Source of the DNA: Actinomycetaceae bacterium | Lineage (GTDB): Bacteria; Actinomycetota; Actinomycetes; Actinomycetales; Actinomycetaceae | Assembly (NCBI GenBank): GCA_030537615.1 | Contig: JAUNVP010000002.1 | Location: 88,695-152,694, forward strand | Direction of reading: 5' to 3' | DNA length: 64,000 nucleotides | In this document: piece after piece, positions 62,642 to 64,000 of the stretch | Layout of the letters: every line of letters begins with the position of its first letter | How positions within the stretch are numbered: position 1 is the stretch's first letter | Position numbers and translations under genes: made by a program | The notes under the pieces: generated by a model | Told to the model about the DNA's origin: nothing | Databases searched by the model: none | Seen by the model: the letters and a program-made list of their open reading frames with translations, nothing else

Positions 62642-63196
62642 ATGGCCGGAGAAACAATCATTACGATCGTCGGAAATCTCACCGCAGATCCGGAAATGCG
62701 TTACACCGCATCCGGAGCACCGGTCGCGAACTTTACTGTCGCGTCCACACCGCGCACATTTGACCGCAACAGCGGGCAATGGAAGGACGGGGAGACCCTG
62801 TTCATGCGTTGTTCGGTGTGGCGGGAGGTCGCCGAAAACGTGGCAGATTCCCTCTCCAAGGGAATGCGTGTGATTGTTCAGGGCCGGTTGGTTCAGCGGC
62901 GACACCAGACCCAAGATGGTCAGGATCGCACCGTAGTGGAGATGCAGGTCGATGAGATCGGCCCGTCACTCAAGTACGCGCGTGCTCAGGTGACTCGTAA
63001 TCCGTCAAACTACGGCGGTGGCGGTGGCTACAACCAGGGTGGAATGAATGCGTCTAGTTCCGGTGCCCCTTCCGGGGGCGGTTACGGTGGCAATCAAGCC
63101 CCGAACGCCGGATTCAATGCCGCTCAAGGCGGTTCAGCCGAAGACCCGTGGGCCACGGGTGGCACGTCGAACTTCGACAACGAACCGCCGTTCTAA
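62642..63196 (+). CDS. ssb: Single-stranded DNA-binding protein
   Basis: A 184-residue protein: an OB-fold of about 110 residues ([29 protein letters not shown], then [24 protein letters not shown]), a Gly/Asn/Ser-rich linker and the acidic tip FDNEPPF that recruits partner proteins. ATG 62642 is preferred over the adjacent ATG 62639 since it lies 6 bp from AGGAG. It coats single-stranded DNA in replication and repair. Confidence 0.95.
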   Translation: MAGETIITIVGNLTADPEMRYTASGAPVANFTVASTPRTFDRNSGQWKDGETLFMRCSVWREVAENVADSLSKGMRVIVQGRLVQRRHQTQDGQDRTVVEMQVDEIGPSLKYARAQVTRNPSNYGGGGGYNQGGMNASSSGAPSGGGYGGNQAPNAGFNAAQGGSAEDPWATGGTSNFDNEPPF

Positions 63197-63243
63197 CACG
63201 TGTGCGCAGGTGCACCCTGCGCGAAAAATATTGAGGAGACACC

Positions 63244-63483
63244 ATGGCGAAGCCTCAACTTCGCAAGCCGATTAAAAAGAAGGCGAACCCGTTGCGGTCC
63301 GCCCGTATCGAGAAGATCGATTACAAAGACACTGCGCTTTTGCGCAAGTTCATTTCGGACCGCGGTAAGATCCGCGCCCGCCGCGTGACCGGCGTTTCCG
63401 TTCAGGAACAGCGTCGCATCGCGAAAGCCGTAAAGAATGCTCGTGAGATGGCTCTTCTGCCATACTCCAGCTCAGGTCGCTGA
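63244..63483 (+). CDS. rpsR: 30S ribosomal protein S18 (Cys-free form)
   Basis: A 79-residue protein with [26 protein letters not shown] and a typical end [13 protein letters not shown]. It has no Cys at all: the CxxC near the N-terminus seen in the zinc-containing actinobacterial S18 is replaced by [11 protein letters not shown]. It is thus a zinc-free type in the position where many actinobacteria keep the zinc type. GAGGAGACACC precedes the ATG. Confidence 0.95.
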   Translation: MAKPQLRKPIKKKANPLRSARIEKIDYKDTALLRKFISDRGKIRARRVTGVSVQEQRRIAKAVKNAREMALLPYSSSGR

Positions 63484-63498
63484 TAGGGGGATTGACTG

Positions 63499-63951
63499 AT
63501 GGCGAAACTTATTTTGACTCACGATGTCCCGAACCTCGGCCAAGCTGGTGAGGTAGTCGAGGTCAAGGACGGTTACGCACGTAACTACCTCGTTCCTCGT
63601 CGCCTCGCAGAACGTTGGAGCCCCGGCGCGCAGCGTCAGATCGACCAGATCAACGCACGCCGCCGCAAGCAACAGATTGCCAGCGTTGATGACGCTCGCG
63701 CAATCCGCGATGAGCTCGAGGCCGTCGATTTCTTCACCGTTTCGAAGCTCGCTTCGCAAACTGATGCACTCTACGGCGCCGTGTCCTCAGCGGACATTGC
63801 CCAGGCCATCAAGGACGAAACCAAGGTGACTGTTGATCGCCGCAAGATCGTCATTGAAAAAGCCATTAAGTACATCGGTGACTACACCGTGTTCATTAAC
63901 CTCCACCCGGAGGTTACAGCGCGCGTTAAGGTGCGAGTAATCGCCGAATAG
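63499..63951 (+). CDS. rplI: 50S ribosomal protein L9
   Basis: A 150-residue protein with the L9 signature LGQAGEVVEVKDGYARNYLVPR in the N-terminal domain, a connecting helix and a C-terminal domain. It stands 15 bp after rpsR in the same operon, after AGGGGGATTG. It binds 23S rRNA and helps keep reading frame. Confidence 0.96.
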   Translation: MAKLILTHDVPNLGQAGEVVEVKDGYARNYLVPRRLAERWSPGAQRQIDQINARRRKQQIASVDDARAIRDELEAVDFFTVSKLASQTDALYGAVSSADIAQAIKDETKVTVDRRKIVIEKAIKYIGDYTVFINLHPEVTARVKVRVIAE

Positions 63952-63972
63952 CGTAACTGCGCAATCATAGAG

Positions 63973-64000
63973 AGTGGGCCCCGGTTATCCGGGGCCCACT
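63973..64000 (+). terminator. Terminator hairpin after rplI
   Basis: AGTGGGCCCCGG (63973-63984) pairs exactly with CCGGGGCCCACT (63989-64000) around TTAT, 22 bp past the rplI stop. The window ends at the stem, so any T run is not visible. Confidence 0.8.

Overview
The window looks like part of the chromosome of a facultatively anaerobic, host-associated actinobacterium, probably near the Actinomycetaceae. The signs are moderately high GC, GTG/TTG starts, a candidate leaderless promoter, the rpsF-ssb-rpsR-rplI order, an LPXTG surface protein and a pyruvate:ferredoxin oxidoreductase. This placement is inferred from gene content only; no rRNA gene is present. I saw no tRNA, CRISPR array or insertion sequence.

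Layout. 0-1.1 kb: the end of a Fic-like gene and a decayed MFS transporter. 1.2-6.2 kb (-): a peptide/nickel-type ABC importer with a permease-ATPase fusion. 6.3-9.0 kb (-): a HAD hydrolase and a family 3 glycosidase. 9.2-14.0 kb (+): 6-phosphogluconate dehydrogenase (gnd), a PfkB sugar kinase, a small membrane protein and a LarA-family nickel racemase/epimerase. 14.2-17.6 kb (-): two paralogous GPH sugar symporters. 17.9-26.7 kb (+): one tightly coupled operon, uidA-larE-larB-larC-lacI-uxaC-uxuB. 26.8-28.7 kb (-): an alpha/beta hydrolase and a YeiH-type transporter. 28.9-30.7 kb (+): two paralogous lipoproteins. 30.8-41.6 kb (-): a 3623-residue cell-wall protein with 24 DUF11-type repeats. 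41.9-44.3 kb (-): two HtrA-like membrane proteins, one with its catalytic His and Ser replaced. 44.5-49.3 kb (+): an A/T-richer accessory island with a TIR-like protein, a RipA-like membrane protein, a small zinc-ribbon candidate, a TerY-like VWA protein and a membrane-anchored kinase. 49.5-54.4 kb (-): a porCAB operon ending in a GltD-like flavoprotein that carries a ferredoxin domain. 54.6-58.4 kb: MarR regulator, glpD, a pyridoxine/HMP kinase and a DUF6767 protein. 58.5-64 kb: dnaB (-), a DnaA-box cluster, a MATE exporter, a DUF4442 protein and rpsF-ssb-rpsR-rplI.

The main proposal is a nickel-dependent hexuronate pathway. uidA frees glucuronate, GPH symporters import it, and UxaC and the UxuB-like reductase make D-mannonate. 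No mannonate dehydratase is seen. Instead there is a LarA homologue with its whole cofactor-synthesis set (larEBC lies inside the uidA operon), a sugar kinase and gnd. This fits mannonate -> gluconate (2-epimerisation by LarA) -> 6-phosphogluconate -> ribulose 5-phosphate, replacing the Ashwell route through KDG. The ABC importer at the left may supply nickel. Shared direct repeats (TGTTGC, 10 bp apart) upstream of the glycosidase, transporter and uidA units suggest common control.

A second candidate system is the TIR-like / RipA-like / zinc-ribbon / VWA / kinase island, which may be a defence or stress-signalling module. All start choices, hairpins and motif positions were read by eye.
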